Source: PGYR01 sp041675005 (lineage in GTDB: Bacteria > Bacteroidota > Ignavibacteria > Kapaibacteriales > UBA2268). Taken from it: a stretch of DNA of 64,000 nucleotides. Shown here in pieces: positions 53,020 to 62,382 of the stretch (position 1 is its first letter; each line of letters opens with the position of its first letter). Made by a program: the position numbers and the translations under genes. The notes under the pieces are model-generated. The model was not told where the DNA came from. It made no database searches and saw only the letters and a program-made list of their open reading frames with translations. The DNA lies in contig JBAYUQ010000017.1 of NCBI GenBank assembly GCA_041675005.1, positions 5,006 to 69,005 on the forward strand, in the 5' to 3' direction.

Positions 53020-53370
53020 ATTTCATTTCTTTTAGTTGATAGATTATATCTGTAGAACGGTAAAGATAACTAGATTATTTGTTTTCCGTTGCTATTATTC
53101 ATTAAATGTGTCGTTCTATTGACTTTCTATACTTGAATTGTAAAACATCTTGTACAGACATATTGTTTGTGATAGGCATCGCAGAAGTAAAGGACACAGA
53201 GTTGTGAATCTTCAACTTTAACTAGCTCCCTTAAATTATGAATGGGTGAAACTACAGAACCTAACACCAATTTACTTATAGCAAAACACACAATTTGAAA
53301 AATCAACTTAGTTTTTAGCTTTTAATTTTGTAGCTTTATTCTTTATAATTTTAATTATTTGAAATAATTT
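53020..53370. other. 351-base intergenic region
   Basis: This gap separates the divergent FMN reductase and YfhO genes. I see no open frame of note, tRNA or stable hairpin. Both promoters must lie here, but I cannot assign boxes with confidence in DNA this rich in A and T. Confidence 0.5.
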
Positions 53371-55950
53371 ATGGCAAAGAAGACAAATCAATCAGCAATC
53401 AAGGGTTTGAGCACAAAGACAAAGGATATTATATTTATTACTTTGATCTTTGCAAGTGTGTATATATTCCTCGGAAAGGCGATAGGTAGTGGTGGTTTCA
53501 ATGCACCGGATAATCTAGCTTCGTATTCTTTTGAGAAGTATTTGGATAAAGCACAGGAAGATGGGGAATTTCCACTATGGATACCGCATATTTTTAGTGG
53601 TATGCCTTCCTACTCAGCTATGTTGACCACTGGAGATAGATGGTGGGATTTCGCATATAAGATTATATTTGGATTCGCACTATTATTCAAAGGGCTTTTT
53701 AATAGCGATACGGCTCGTATTGCATTTTGGTTTGCACTATACGGCTCGGGTATCTATTGGCTACTTCGCTCCAAACACAAGGAGCCAGCCATCGCCTTTT
53801 TCTCTGCATTTGCGGCGGTCTTCTCAACTGCCGTTATTACTTGGATTATGATTGGGCATAATACTAAGCCGATTGTCTTGGCCTGTTTGCCTTTTACTTT
53901 TATATTTATTGAAAAACTCCGTGAGAAATTCTCACTTCTATATGGGCTATTGCTTATACTATCTTTGCATACTATGCTCGAAGCTGGTCACGTACAGTTG
54001 ATATTCTACTCAGCGTTGGCGATTGGTATTTACTTAATTTTTGAGCTTATTAGCCGTTTAATCAGTAAAAAAGAACCGATTGGAGTTGTGAAAGTTGCCG
54101 GATATTTACTTGCAGCAGGTATTCTTGCTTTCCTAATGTCATCAGATAGATATTACTCTACTTTAGATTACACTGACCACTCTACTCGTGGCTCTGCACC
54201 ACTAGTGCAAGACAACAAAGATGCTCGCGACGCATCTGGTGGTAATTCTTATGAATACGCTACTATGTGGTCGTTCAGCCCAGGCGAGATGATGGGGTTC
54301 TTAGTCCCGAATTACTATGGTTTTGGTAAACTAGAATATGATGTTGAAGGGAATAGTGGTACAATACTATCGCAATTAGCCGGTCAAGATAAGGACAATA
54401 AAGTGCCTACATATTGGGGGCAAAAGCCGATAGAAGATTCAGCTCCATATATGGGGATTCTTATTTTCTTCCTTGGACTATTTGGTATTTTTACTAATAG
54501 GAAAAATGTGTTCGTACAGTTTTTAGCGTTTCTATCATTGTTTGTGCTCATACTGTCCTTTGGTTATACTTTACCTATTTTGTACGATTTCTTCTTTTAC
54601 AATGTGCCTATGTTCAATAAGTTTAGGGCACCTTCTATGATACTTGTGTTAGTGCATTTTGCGTTCCCTATACTAGCTGGCTACGGATTATCATCTATTG
54701 TTGGCTGGTCTAAAGAAGGTATTAGCAAAGAAAATAAGAAGAAAGTAACCTACTTCGCTATAGCCGCTGTTGCGTTCTTTGCAATAGGTGTTCTATACAA
54801 CTTAGGTTTTGAGTCAAACTATAAATCTTCAGTTGAGAATTCCGATTTCGTGACTCAGCGAATGATTCCTCAACTACCTGAGCAGTATCATACACAATTC
54901 AAAAATGAGTTTTCTGATTTCGTTTGGTCAGAGATGATGAGCGATTGGATGATAAACGGTGTGCTTATGCTAATAGCAGCAGGTTTAATCTATCTTTTCG
55001 CAATCAGAAAAATAAAGCAACCTATTTTATTATCGGGATTGATACTAATCTTAGTGTTTGACCTATGGCGAGTAGATACTAGACCTATGGATATAGTCGA
55101 AACTTCGTTGAAAGATAAAGTCTTCCACCGAAAAGATTGGGTGGAATTCATAAAAGAAGATAAACAAGAGAAATTCAGAATAGCCGATTTTGTTTCCCCT
55201 ACTCCTAATGCATCTGCATATTGGTTGTTAGAAAACGTGGGAGGTTATCACTCTGCAAAGCTAAGAGTTTACCAAGATATGCTAGATGTAACTTCTGGAG
55301 GAAGCACTTCTGGTGTTAGTAATCCATTCGTATGGACTCTGCTAAATGTGAAATACATAATAGATAGCAGACAAATACCTGGCATGCAACCTGTTTTCCA
55401 ATCGCAACAAGAACAAGCATACGTATACCTTAACCCATCGTATTTGCCTAGAGCGTGGTTCGTGAATAGTGTGGAGGTGGATAAACCACTTTCTATACTG
55501 AAACGAATGGAGTACAATCCTGGGCAGAACACTAACTTTAATCCAAGAGAAGTAGTTTATCTAGAAAATAAATTAGGCAAGAACATACAGCCAATAACTG
55601 AAGGTGCCAGCGTAAAAGTAACTGATTATAGAAATCAGAATATAACTTTAGAAGCAAACGCTACTGGCACTAACTTCTTGCTAGTAAGTGAGGTTTATTA
55701 TCCAGAATGGAAAGCATTCGTAGATGGAAAAGAAACGGAAATAGTAAAATCGAACTACTTTATGAGAGGGATTGTGTTGCCAGCGGGTAAACACAAAGTT
55801 GAGTTCAAATACGAATCTCCAAAGTTTGAAACTGGTAAAATGGCATCTCTAACTACTAATATATTAGTGATGATTGGGCTATTTATCACGCTGTTTTTAC
55901 TATGGAAAGAGAACGAAAAAAAGAAAAAAGATGGTGCTTCAGAGAAATAA
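53371..55950 (+). CDS. YfhO-family multispanning membrane protein
   Basis: An 859-residue protein with about twelve membrane helices (first near 27-45) and large extracytoplasmic loops. An early loop has LPLW-like FPLWIPHIFSGMPSYS (about 69-84), with HTMLEAGHVQL later. The C-terminal beta domain (about 740-825: LLVSEVYYPEWKAFVDGKETEI, LPAGKHKVEFKYESP) plus a last helix is characteristic of YfhO. YfhO proteins are GT-C-like glycosyltransferases implicated in decorating teichoic acids in Gram-positives; substrates elsewhere are unknown. It is followed by the next gene at 44 bases. A role in surface glycan modification is plausible. Confidence 0.88.
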   Translation: MAKKTNQSAIKGLSTKTKDIIFITLIFASVYIFLGKAIGSGGFNAPDNLASYSFEKYLDKAQEDGEFPLWIPHIFSGMPSYSAMLTTGDRWWDFAYKIIFGFALLFKGLFNSDTARIAFWFALYGSGIYWLLRSKHKEPAIAFFSAFAAVFSTAVITWIMIGHNTKPIVLACLPFTFIFIEKLREKFSLLYGLLLILSLHTMLEAGHVQLIFYSALAIGIYLIFELISRLISKKEPIGVVKVAGYLLAAGILAFLMSSDRYYSTLDYTDHSTRGSAPLVQDNKDARDASGGNSYEYATMWSFSPGEMMGFLVPNYYGFGKLEYDVEGNSGTILSQLAGQDKDNKVPTYWGQKPIEDSAPYMGILIFFLGLFGIFTNRKNVFVQFLAFLSLFVLILSFGYTLPILYDFFFYNVPMFNKFRAPSMILVLVHFAFPILAGYGLSSIVGWSKEGISKENKKKVTYFAIAAVAFFAIGVLYNLGFESNYKSSVENSDFVTQRMIPQLPEQYHTQFKNEFSDFVWSEMMSDWMINGVLMLIAAGLIYLFAIRKIKQPILLSGLILILVFDLWRVDTRPMDIVETSLKDKVFHRKDWVEFIKEDKQEKFRIADFVSPTPNASAYWLLENVGGYHSAKLRVYQDMLDVTSGGSTSGVSNPFVWTLLNVKYIIDSRQIPGMQPVFQSQQEQAYVYLNPSYLPRAWFVNSVEVDKPLSILKRMEYNPGQNTNFNPREVVYLENKLGKNIQPITEGASVKVTDYRNQNITLEANATGTNFLLVSEVYYPEWKAFVDGKETEIVKSNYFMRGIVLPAGKHKVEFKYESPKFETGKMASLTTNILVMIGLFITLFLLWKENEKKKKDGASEK

Positions 55951-55994
55951 GCAATTATTTGAGCCGTCATTAAGCTAAAAATTATTAAAGGTTT

Positions 55995-56591
55995 ATGGAT
56001 AGTAATCAAGAAATATTAGAGTTTTTCGCGAAATTAGTGAACGAAGAAGGAATATTACATATTCCCGAAGATGTGTTTTTGAAAATGGAAAAAGAATACG
56101 GTGAGCTTCTTAAAAAAGAATTCAAAGCTACTCGTATGATTAAATTGCCTCAATTTGAAGTTGAATTTTTCTGTTGGCTAAAAGAGAATGATCCGCCTGT
56201 ATGGCATGACCTATGGGGCGAAGATGATGGTAATTATGTAGTCTCCATAGAGTTTTTGACTCATCTTTTAGAAAAAGATGGGCGTGGGTTCCCTATTTGC
56301 GATTTGCAGACAGTAGATAATTATTACTTTATGCCACAACTATTGATAGAAAGAGAATCGGACGCAATGGTAGAGGCAGCAAAAGTACGATTCATAGAAA
56401 GACAAGGATTAACACCGAACCAGTTATTAGCTCTCGAGATACACTTCGGCGGTATAGATGTATGGCATTTCGCTTATAAACATAAGATAGATTTGACAGA
56501 AGCAAAAGCCGCAGTAGCGTCATTAGTAGAAGATCAGATATTAGTGCATCTAACCGATGCCGAGCATTTGGCACCAATTTTGGAACTGTAA
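55995..56591 (+). CDS. Conserved-looking cytoplasmic protein, function unknown
   Basis: A 198-residue soluble protein without signal peptide or membrane segments. It is acidic and rich in aromatic residues (FEVEFFCWLKENDPPVWHDLWGEDDG at about 52-77). The C-terminal quarter has helices that could form a small winged-helix-like unit (LTPNQLLALEIHFGGIDVWHFAYKHKIDLTEAKAAVASLVEDQIL, about 134-178), but I do not recognise a family. It overlaps the aspartate kinase start by one base (TAATG), so it is translationally coupled to lysC. No function is proposed. Confidence 0.6.
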   Translation: MDSNQEILEFFAKLVNEEGILHIPEDVFLKMEKEYGELLKKEFKATRMIKLPQFEVEFFCWLKENDPPVWHDLWGEDDGNYVVSIEFLTHLLEKDGRGFPICDLQTVDNYYFMPQLLIERESDAMVEAAKVRFIERQGLTPNQLLALEIHFGGIDVWHFAYKHKIDLTEAKAAVASLVEDQILVHLTDAEHLAPILEL

Positions 56592-57871
56592 TGAAAGTCA
56601 TGAAATTTGGCGGTACTTCCGTAGGTACTGCCGAAGCAATGCGATTAGTTGCTGGGGCGATAACCAAGCAGTCGGGCAATATGATAGTAGTTCTTTCGGC
56701 TAGCTCTGGTGTTACGGATAAACTTGTCAATATCACAAACTCACTCCCAGAAGATATAACCTCAGCTCGCTCTATTTACATAGAAGTTGAAGCACAAATG
56801 CTAAAAATAGCTTCTGATTTAGAGCTTTCTGAATCATCAATAATCAAAGTCACAGCACTACTTCACGAGTTAAGTCAGCTAATATATAGCGTAGAGCTAC
56901 TGGAATTTATTAGTGATAATGTTGCCAATAGGATTGTAGCTTATGGTGAGCTGCTATCTACTACTATTTTTAGCGAGTACTTTAGTAATAGCTACTCTTG
57001 CAAGTTCCTGAATATCACCGATTACCTGACTTATGACAAGAAAGCTGACCAATACACTCTAGCTAATAAAGAAGAAATAGGGCGACTACTCTTTTCACAT
57101 AATACGATAGTAACCCAAGGGTTCATCTGTAAAAATACTGATGGGAATATCTCAAACCTCGGACGTGGTGGCTCGGACTATTCCGCTGCTATAATTGCTG
57201 CCGAGATGCAAGCGAAGGAATTACAGATATGGACTGATGTGAACGGGGTGATGTCCGCCGACCCTCGTATAATCAAAAACCCTTTGACTAAGAATAGAAT
57301 AAACGTAGGTAGTTTGGAGCGAATGGCATTTTTCGGTGCTAAGGTAATACACCCAGATACACTAAAACCAACACTAATGGCGAACATACCAGTTAAGATA
57401 CTGAACACATTCAATTCTGATAATCACGGAACACTAGTAACTATAGATAGGGATAACCCGATTCCTACCTTCACAATCAAACGAAAATGCTTGCTATATA
57501 CTTTTAGAACTAGCTCAAAAAAAAATCTATATCAAGTCAATAAATATGTGACTAATATGATAATAAAAAAGAGTCTAAACCTCTTATCAAGCGTGCATAT
57601 AGACAATGCCGTACACTATGTATTAGAACGAAGTATTGATAAGTTTTTGGATTCGGATATGAATTACGAATCAAAAAAAATTGATTTAATTTATATCTGT
57701 GAGTTGAATAATTCAAAAATAAATGCTATTTTAACAAATCTTAATAATCTAAATATTCAGCATTTAGAAGTTGATTGGGCAAGCGGTGCTATACTTATAC
57801 TCGCAAATGCCGATAACAAGACTGAGGATTATGATAGATTCCACGATATGTTAATAAATGTGGTAGATTAA
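56591..57871 (+). CDS. lysC: Aspartate kinase
   Basis: A 426-residue protein. The N-terminal KFGGTSVGTAEAMR (about 4-17), SASSGVTDKL (about 36-45), GRGGSDYSAAIIAAEM (about 192-207) and WTDVNGVMSADPR (about 214-226) are the aspartokinase signatures. It phosphorylates aspartate to start lysine, methionine and threonine synthesis. The region after about 295, where two ACT regulatory domains normally sit, is divergent and Asn/Lys-rich (YTFRTSSKKNLYQVNKYV, NYESKKIDLIYICELNNSK), so I cannot confirm the effector sites. It overlaps the preceding gene by one base and precedes the response regulator by one base. Confidence 0.9.
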   Translation: MKVMKFGGTSVGTAEAMRLVAGAITKQSGNMIVVLSASSGVTDKLVNITNSLPEDITSARSIYIEVEAQMLKIASDLELSESSIIKVTALLHELSQLIYSVELLEFISDNVANRIVAYGELLSTTIFSEYFSNSYSCKFLNITDYLTYDKKADQYTLANKEEIGRLLFSHNTIVTQGFICKNTDGNISNLGRGGSDYSAAIIAAEMQAKELQIWTDVNGVMSADPRIIKNPLTKNRINVGSLERMAFFGAKVIHPDTLKPTLMANIPVKILNTFNSDNHGTLVTIDRDNPIPTFTIKRKCLLYTFRTSSKKNLYQVNKYVTNMIIKKSLNLLSSVHIDNAVHYVLERSIDKFLDSDMNYESKKIDLIYICELNNSKINAILTNLNNLNIQHLEVDWASGAILILANADNKTEDYDRFHDMLINVVD

Positions 57872-57872
57872 A

Positions 57873-59015
57873 ATGGTTGAAGACAAGAAATTAGGGAAAT
57901 TACTAATAGTAGATGACGACAAGATTATCGTTAAGTTATTATCAAGAATATTTGAGAAATACTGTACACTAGAGACAGCACACTCAGGTGAGGAGGGGTT
58001 AGATATACTAGAGCGTGGGTACACACCAGGTGTTATACTCAGCGATCAGATGATGCCCGGAATACAAGGGTCCGAATTTCTTAGCCAATCCATAAAACAT
58101 GTACCCGAAGCCAAACGAATAATCCTAACAGGAAACCAAGACCTTCAGAATATAATGGAAGTTATATCAGAAGCGAAAGCATTTATGTATCTTGTAAAAC
58201 CATTCGATAATATTGCACTTATTAAAAATGTTTCAAACGCATTTGAAGAGTATAACACTCGGAAAATGCTTACTAACCGAATAAAAGATTACGAAACTAG
58301 AATTGACAAATATGAAAAGCAATTAAAGAGTCTAGTCGGCGATCATGATATGAACGTTGAGACACTATCAATAATCAATACGCTCTACATATTAGCTCAA
58401 AATGATTCCAAGTACTATTTCCGCCAAGGGCTGAGTAGTATCTGTATTACTTGTCGATATTTGGCAAAGCAGTTCGATTTGAGTGAAGATGAGTCTGATA
58501 ACTTGGTATATGCGGCGTTTATACAGGGAATACAGAGAATTGGTGTTTCGGATAAATATCATCTATCTGACCCGGCTGATTTATCTTCGTCAGAGCAGCA
58601 AACATATAGAAACCATTTTATAGCTTCTTTTAGTAGCTTACTTGATAATTTCAATTTAGCTCCTGTTGCAGAAACGTGTCTTAGAATGTGGGAAAAACCA
58701 AATGGTACTGGATTTCCGAATAGGTTAAAAGAAGATAAAATCCCTCTTCATTCTATTCTCCTCAACCTTGCTGTTCGTTATGAGAACCTAGTATATAGAT
58801 TAGAGCTAAAAGACCTGAAGAAACTGAAAGAAGAAGGACAAGTAATACAAACACCAGAAGAAACATTAGTGCGGCACCACGCAGCTATACTTGAGCTAAG
58901 TAAAAACTTATCCTATTACGAGCAACTACCAATGAAAGCATTCAAAAACTTAATCACATTCGGCGATTGCCCAACTCTTAAGCCAACGGATGAAGAGCTG
59001 GTGATGAAGCTGTAA
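57873..59015 (+). CDS. Response regulator with degenerate HD-GYP-like output domain
   Basis: A 380-residue protein. Residues 8-125 are a receiver domain with DDD at 14-16, phosphoacceptor Asp58 in ILSDQMMPG, Thr in ILTGN (about 86) and Lys in LVKPFD (about 109). After a coiled-coil-like linker (about 128-155), residues about 165-360 resemble an HD-GYP fold: MWEKPNGTGFPNRLKEDKIPLHSILLNLAVRYENL echoes the HHExxDGxGYPxGLxGxxIPxxARILxVxDxFDAL motif. The HD metal pair and HHE histidines are missing, and GYP is GFP. It is therefore probably not a c-di-GMP phosphodiesterase and more likely a binding or scaffold domain. It begins one base after lysC and ends next to a convergent gene with no gap. Confidence 0.8.
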   Translation: MVEDKKLGKLLIVDDDKIIVKLLSRIFEKYCTLETAHSGEEGLDILERGYTPGVILSDQMMPGIQGSEFLSQSIKHVPEAKRIILTGNQDLQNIMEVISEAKAFMYLVKPFDNIALIKNVSNAFEEYNTRKMLTNRIKDYETRIDKYEKQLKSLVGDHDMNVETLSIINTLYILAQNDSKYYFRQGLSSICITCRYLAKQFDLSEDESDNLVYAAFIQGIQRIGVSDKYHLSDPADLSSSEQQTYRNHFIASFSSLLDNFNLAPVAETCLRMWEKPNGTGFPNRLKEDKIPLHSILLNLAVRYENLVYRLELKDLKKLKEEGQVIQTPEETLVRHHAAILELSKNLSYYEQLPMKAFKNLITFGDCPTLKPTDEELVMKL

Positions 59016-60812
59016 TTACCTCTCTACGGCTAGTTTGATTATTGATTGCGAGCTGCCGTTGTTAGCATTTATGAAATATATCCCCGATTTCAATTCTGAA
59101 ATATCGAATTCCAAATCTTGATTATTTCCGACTATTTCGTTCATCATATCTAGTACTACTTTTCCTTCTAGATTAGTCACATATATCTTCACGGCAGAAG
59201 CTTCATCATTCGATATATTTAGTTTCAATCTATCACTTTTTGCGGGGTTAGAACTTAGTAATTTTATGTCTAGGGTACCGCTTTCTGAAGTGAAAGGTAC
59301 GGAGCTAATGGAACCTGAATCTTGCAAATTCTTCCCATTTGGGCTGGCTGGCCAACCATAAGAATCGAAATTAGCAAACCCATATATATTAGCACTGAAT
59401 GGTGTTTCACTTTCTAAATTTAATGAACCCGCTTTAACTGAGGACAGAGCTATCCAGTAATAATCGGAATTTGGGATTCTATTAAAAGTAGATATATCTT
59501 TAAGGGGAGTGTTATTTAATTTAATAGAATTCAGTAACATTTGATTGTTAATTACATCATTAGAGTCTCCTTTTGCAATGATTCGGAGGAAATTCTCTCG
59601 ATATTCATTATTCCCGTAGTTGAGCGGAGTAGTAGCAAGTGCAGAGGTCGTGTATTGCTCAACTGATGATAATACAATCATAAATGGGTCAAAAGAAGTG
59701 GCTCCGTCATAATTTGAAGAATAAGAGTATTGACATACTAGTATTGGCTTATCCGCTTTGAAATGCGCTACTCCTCTAATTGATTCTAAATCATGAGGCA
59801 TAGTTGCGCCCTCTCCATTATACGCAAACCAATGACCTTTCTTTTTTAAATTTATAGGGCCCACTTCATCTATTTTTTGGTTAGTTTGTTTATCGTACCA
59901 AGTGATATTAAATGTTACATTGTCTTCACCAGCTATAACTCTGAAATAATCCCCTTTGTCTGCTCCTCTATCTAATTCTACAGAGAAATACTCTTTGCCC
60001 CAAGCTTGTGTAGGTGGTAACATCTCTATCAGGTGGTCGCGTCCAGTTTGAACTATGGTGGAAGGTATCATGGCTCTATTGTGATATGAGATAAGACCTA
60101 TTGGCTTATCTGCAATTATAACAGAACCACTCAAATCAAAAATTCCTCTAGTCTTTCCGCTACCTTGTACTACATATATATCCCCTGCATTAAGAGTTTT
60201 AGTCACTATATCTCCGTGCTGTTGCCCACCAGTTGTTTCGCCAAACCCGCTTACTCCGTTCGCACCATCTCTAATATTGATATGTAGTTCAGTATTGTCT
60301 TCTTTGGCTAGTACTACAAATCCGCCACCCCAATCTCTGCCTATTATTTCAGCAAAATCATAAAAGCTATTATGTATGTACTCTTTACCCCAACTCTTAA
60401 TTGGTAATGCCATATACCCTTCAGAAGAAGCAAATTTCGAATTGAGGCAATATACTGAAACAGGAAAGTCTGAGGTTATTTTAATTCCATTGTTTATAAC
60501 TGTATCAGTTACTTTTTGTTCTACTGATATATCAAATCCCCCTTTCACAGTTGAAAATTCAACGGTTTCATTTGCCTTTATTATTCTCGTATCATTAATA
60601 TTCAAGCGGGGATTAAAGATAGTCACCTTATTGTCAACCCTAGAAGTAACATAAATTGCCAAAGTCTGAAGTTGTTGATCTTCACTATCATTTAGAGGGA
60701 AAGCAACGAAGAACTCAGTGCCCTCGGTAGAAGTGTATTCTTGTGCGACTGTCTGTAGTACAGTACTAGCAATTACTAATGCTATTATTAAAAAGAAGTA
60801 TATAGCTTTCAT
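59016..60812 (-). CDS. T9SS cargo protein with IgGFc-binding-like N-terminal domain
   Basis: A 598-residue protein with a signal peptide (about 1-24, VLQTVAQ). Residues about 30-480 begin STEGTEFFVAFPLN and contain IYVTSRVDNKVTIFNP, YMALPIKSWGKEYIHNSF, LPPTQAWGKEYFSVEL and VCQYSYSSNYDGATSFDPFMIVL. This is the IgGFc-binding-protein N-terminal repeat type found in many FCB surface proteins. The last ~80 residues are a T9SS sorting domain (LSSNPAKSDRLKLNI, IYVTNLEGKVVLD, GIYFINANNG, IIKLAVER). Immunoglobulin binding is not implied by the name alone. It is convergent with, and touches, the preceding plus-strand gene: both stop codons are adjacent at 59013-59018. Confidence 0.85.
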   Translation of the reverse strand: MKAIYFFLIIALVIASTVLQTVAQEYTSTEGTEFFVAFPLNDSEDQQLQTLAIYVTSRVDNKVTIFNPRLNINDTRIIKANETVEFSTVKGGFDISVEQKVTDTVINNGIKITSDFPVSVYCLNSKFASSEGYMALPIKSWGKEYIHNSFYDFAEIIGRDWGGGFVVLAKEDNTELHINIRDGANGVSGFGETTGGQQHGDIVTKTLNAGDIYVVQGSGKTRGIFDLSGSVIIADKPIGLISYHNRAMIPSTIVQTGRDHLIEMLPPTQAWGKEYFSVELDRGADKGDYFRVIAGEDNVTFNITWYDKQTNQKIDEVGPINLKKKGHWFAYNGEGATMPHDLESIRGVAHFKADKPILVCQYSYSSNYDGATSFDPFMIVLSSVEQYTTSALATTPLNYGNNEYRENFLRIIAKGDSNDVINNQMLLNSIKLNNTPLKDISTFNRIPNSDYYWIALSSVKAGSLNLESETPFSANIYGFANFDSYGWPASPNGKNLQDSGSISSVPFTSESGTLDIKLLSSNPAKSDRLKLNISNDEASAVKIYVTNLEGKVVLDMMNEIVGNNQDLEFDISELKSGIYFINANNGSSQSIIKLAVER

Positions 60813-60945
60813 AAGTTTTTCCTATAGTTAAAATGTTATTATTATAATGACAGTTTAACATTGAATTTGTCACATATCTAAGTAAAGTTTTTAAAATGTA
60901 TTCTGCTTTTTGTCATTCCTATAATTATAAAGACACATGAACACG

Positions 60946-60975
60946 AAAAACGTCTCAAGAAAAAGAGACTTTTTT
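60946..60975. terminator. Bidirectional intrinsic terminator in the divergent region upstream of paaA
   Basis: GTCTC (60952-60956) pairs with GAGAC (60965-60969) across an 8-nt loop, flanked by AAAAA on the left and TTTTTT on the right, giving a U tract on both strands. Both flanking genes are transcribed away from it. It may end an unannotated short transcript or act as a leader attenuator. The rest of the 60813-61121 gap shows a 16-codon frame (60937-60987) across the hairpin and a palindrome at 61038. Confidence 0.6.
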
Positions 60976-61037
60976 CATAATCAATAATATAATATATCTA
61001 AAAAAAACTTACAGATTGAAGTATTTTCTCATAAAAA

Positions 61038-61049
61038 AGACAATTGTCT
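61038..61049. promoter_or_regulatory. 12-bp perfect palindrome upstream of paaA
   Basis: AGACAATTGTCT lies 73 bases before the paaA ATG and after the terminator at 60975. Its size and position suit a dimeric repressor such as a PaaR/PaaX-type regulator, but no regulator gene is nearby and the link is inference. Confidence 0.35.
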
Positions 61050-61121
61050 ATTAAATAATATTGCTTTTCTTCCGTAATTATATTATATTAAAAAATTGTT
61101 AAAGATAAAAGCAAATTGAAA

Positions 61122-62057
61122 ATGGAAGATTTAAAAAAATTAGAAGAATTTCAGGCGAAAATAGACGCTGGCGAGAAGATAGAGCCCAAAGATTGGATGC
61201 CCGATGCTTACCGCAAGAACCTAATTCGTATGATGTCGCAACACGCACACAGCGAGATTGTTGGTATGTTGCCCGAGGGTAATTGGATACAGAGAGCTCC
61301 ATCACTTAGGCGTAAGCTGATAGCTATAGCCAAAGTACAAGATGAAGCTGGCCACGGATTATATCTATACTCTGCTGCTGAAACTCTTGGTGCGTCTAGA
61401 GAAGAATTATTAGAAGCTCTTCACAATGGTAAAGCCAAATACTCCTCTATATTCAACTATCCGACTTTAACCTGGGCAGATATGGGAACTGTCGGTTGGC
61501 TAGTAGATGGCGCAGCTATGGTAAACCAAGTTAGCTTGATAGGCACGAGCTACGGCCCTTATTCCCGTGCTATGGTGCGTATATGCCGCGAAGAAGCATT
61601 CCACAACAGGCAAGGATACGAATTAATCGCAGAGCTATGTAACGGTTCTGAAGAACAGAAAGATATGGCACAAGATGCACTTAACCGTTGGTGGTGGCCA
61701 TCTATTATGATGTTTGGGCCTTCGGATGCCGAATCACCGCACTCCGAGCAAGCTCTCAAATGGAAAATAAAAACTGAGGGAAATGACTCTCTAAGACAAA
61801 AATTTATTACAATGACTGTTCCACAAGCTCATGCTCGTGGGCTTACTATACCCGACCCAGATTTGAAATACAACGAAGAAACAAAGCAATGGGAATTCGG
61901 TGAAGTAGATTGGGATGAGTTCTTCAACGTTATCAAAGGTAATGGTGTGATGAACAGAAAGAGACTAAAAGACAGAAATGCAGCTCACGACAATGGCAAA
62001 TGGGTAAGAGATGCCGCTGCAGCTTACGCATTGAAAAAGAAAACAAAAGTAGCTTAA
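61122..62057 (+). CDS. paaA: 1,2-phenylacetyl-CoA epoxidase, catalytic subunit A
   Basis: I start at ATG 61122 rather than the TTG at 61116; 311 residues. This is the ferritin-like di-iron subunit: an early RMMSQHAHSEIVGMLPEGNWI (about 31-51), the ligand segment KVQDEAGHGLYLYSAAETLG (about 73-92, Glu and His of the E..xH motif) and REEAFHNRQGYELI (about 155-168, Glu and His). It inserts one oxygen from O2 across the phenylacetyl-CoA ring. The gene heads paaA-paaB-paaC-paaD, with paaB 19 bases on. No strong ribosome binding site is visible. Regulation may involve the palindrome at 61038 and the terminator at 60946. Confidence 0.96.
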   Translation: MEDLKKLEEFQAKIDAGEKIEPKDWMPDAYRKNLIRMMSQHAHSEIVGMLPEGNWIQRAPSLRRKLIAIAKVQDEAGHGLYLYSAAETLGASREELLEALHNGKAKYSSIFNYPTLTWADMGTVGWLVDGAAMVNQVSLIGTSYGPYSRAMVRICREEAFHNRQGYELIAELCNGSEEQKDMAQDALNRWWWPSIMMFGPSDAESPHSEQALKWKIKTEGNDSLRQKFITMTVPQAHARGLTIPDPDLKYNEETKQWEFGEVDWDEFFNVIKGNGVMNRKRLKDRNAAHDNGKWVRDAAAAYALKKKTKVA

Positions 62058-62076
62058 ATCCAACAGGAAATATAAA

Positions 62077-62382
62077 ATGACATCAAATAATCAAGATACA
62101 CAATGGCCTCTTTGGGAGGTATTTCTTCAAGTGAAATCTGGAAGCCCTTACGGTCACGTAGGTAGCTTACACGCAGTAGATGCAGAGCAAGCATTGCAAA
62201 ATGCACGAGACGTATATACTCGCCGCCAAGAAGGCACGGCTATATGGGTAGTTCCTGCTGATGCAATAACTGCAAGCACTCCAGAAGATTCGGGGTCTTT
62301 CTTTGATCCAGCTAATGACAAGATTTATCGTCACCCAACTTTTTACAAGATACCGAAGGGAGTAAACGTTGACGTACACTGA
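62077..62382 (+). CDS. paaB: 1,2-phenylacetyl-CoA epoxidase, subunit B
   Basis: A 101-residue protein of the expected PaaB size. WPLWEVFLQVKSGSPYGHVGSLHAVDAEQALQNARDVYTRRQEG is diagnostic (WEVF.q...g.p..H.GSlHA.D.e.Al..Ar..y.RR.eg), as is IWVVPADAI. PaaB bridges the PaaA/PaaC heterotetramers of the epoxidase and has no catalytic site itself. The paaC gene begins at a TTG inside its 3' end, overlapping by 14 bases. Confidence 0.95.
   Translation: MTSNNQDTQWPLWEVFLQVKSGSPYGHVGSLHAVDAEQALQNARDVYTRRQEGTAIWVVPADAITASTPEDSGSFFDPANDKIYRHPTFYKIPKGVNVDVH

Noticed and set aside
59016..60812. True immunoglobulin-binding virulence factor
   Set aside because: The IgGFc-binding-like domain is widespread in environmental FCB surface proteins, so host interaction is not supported.
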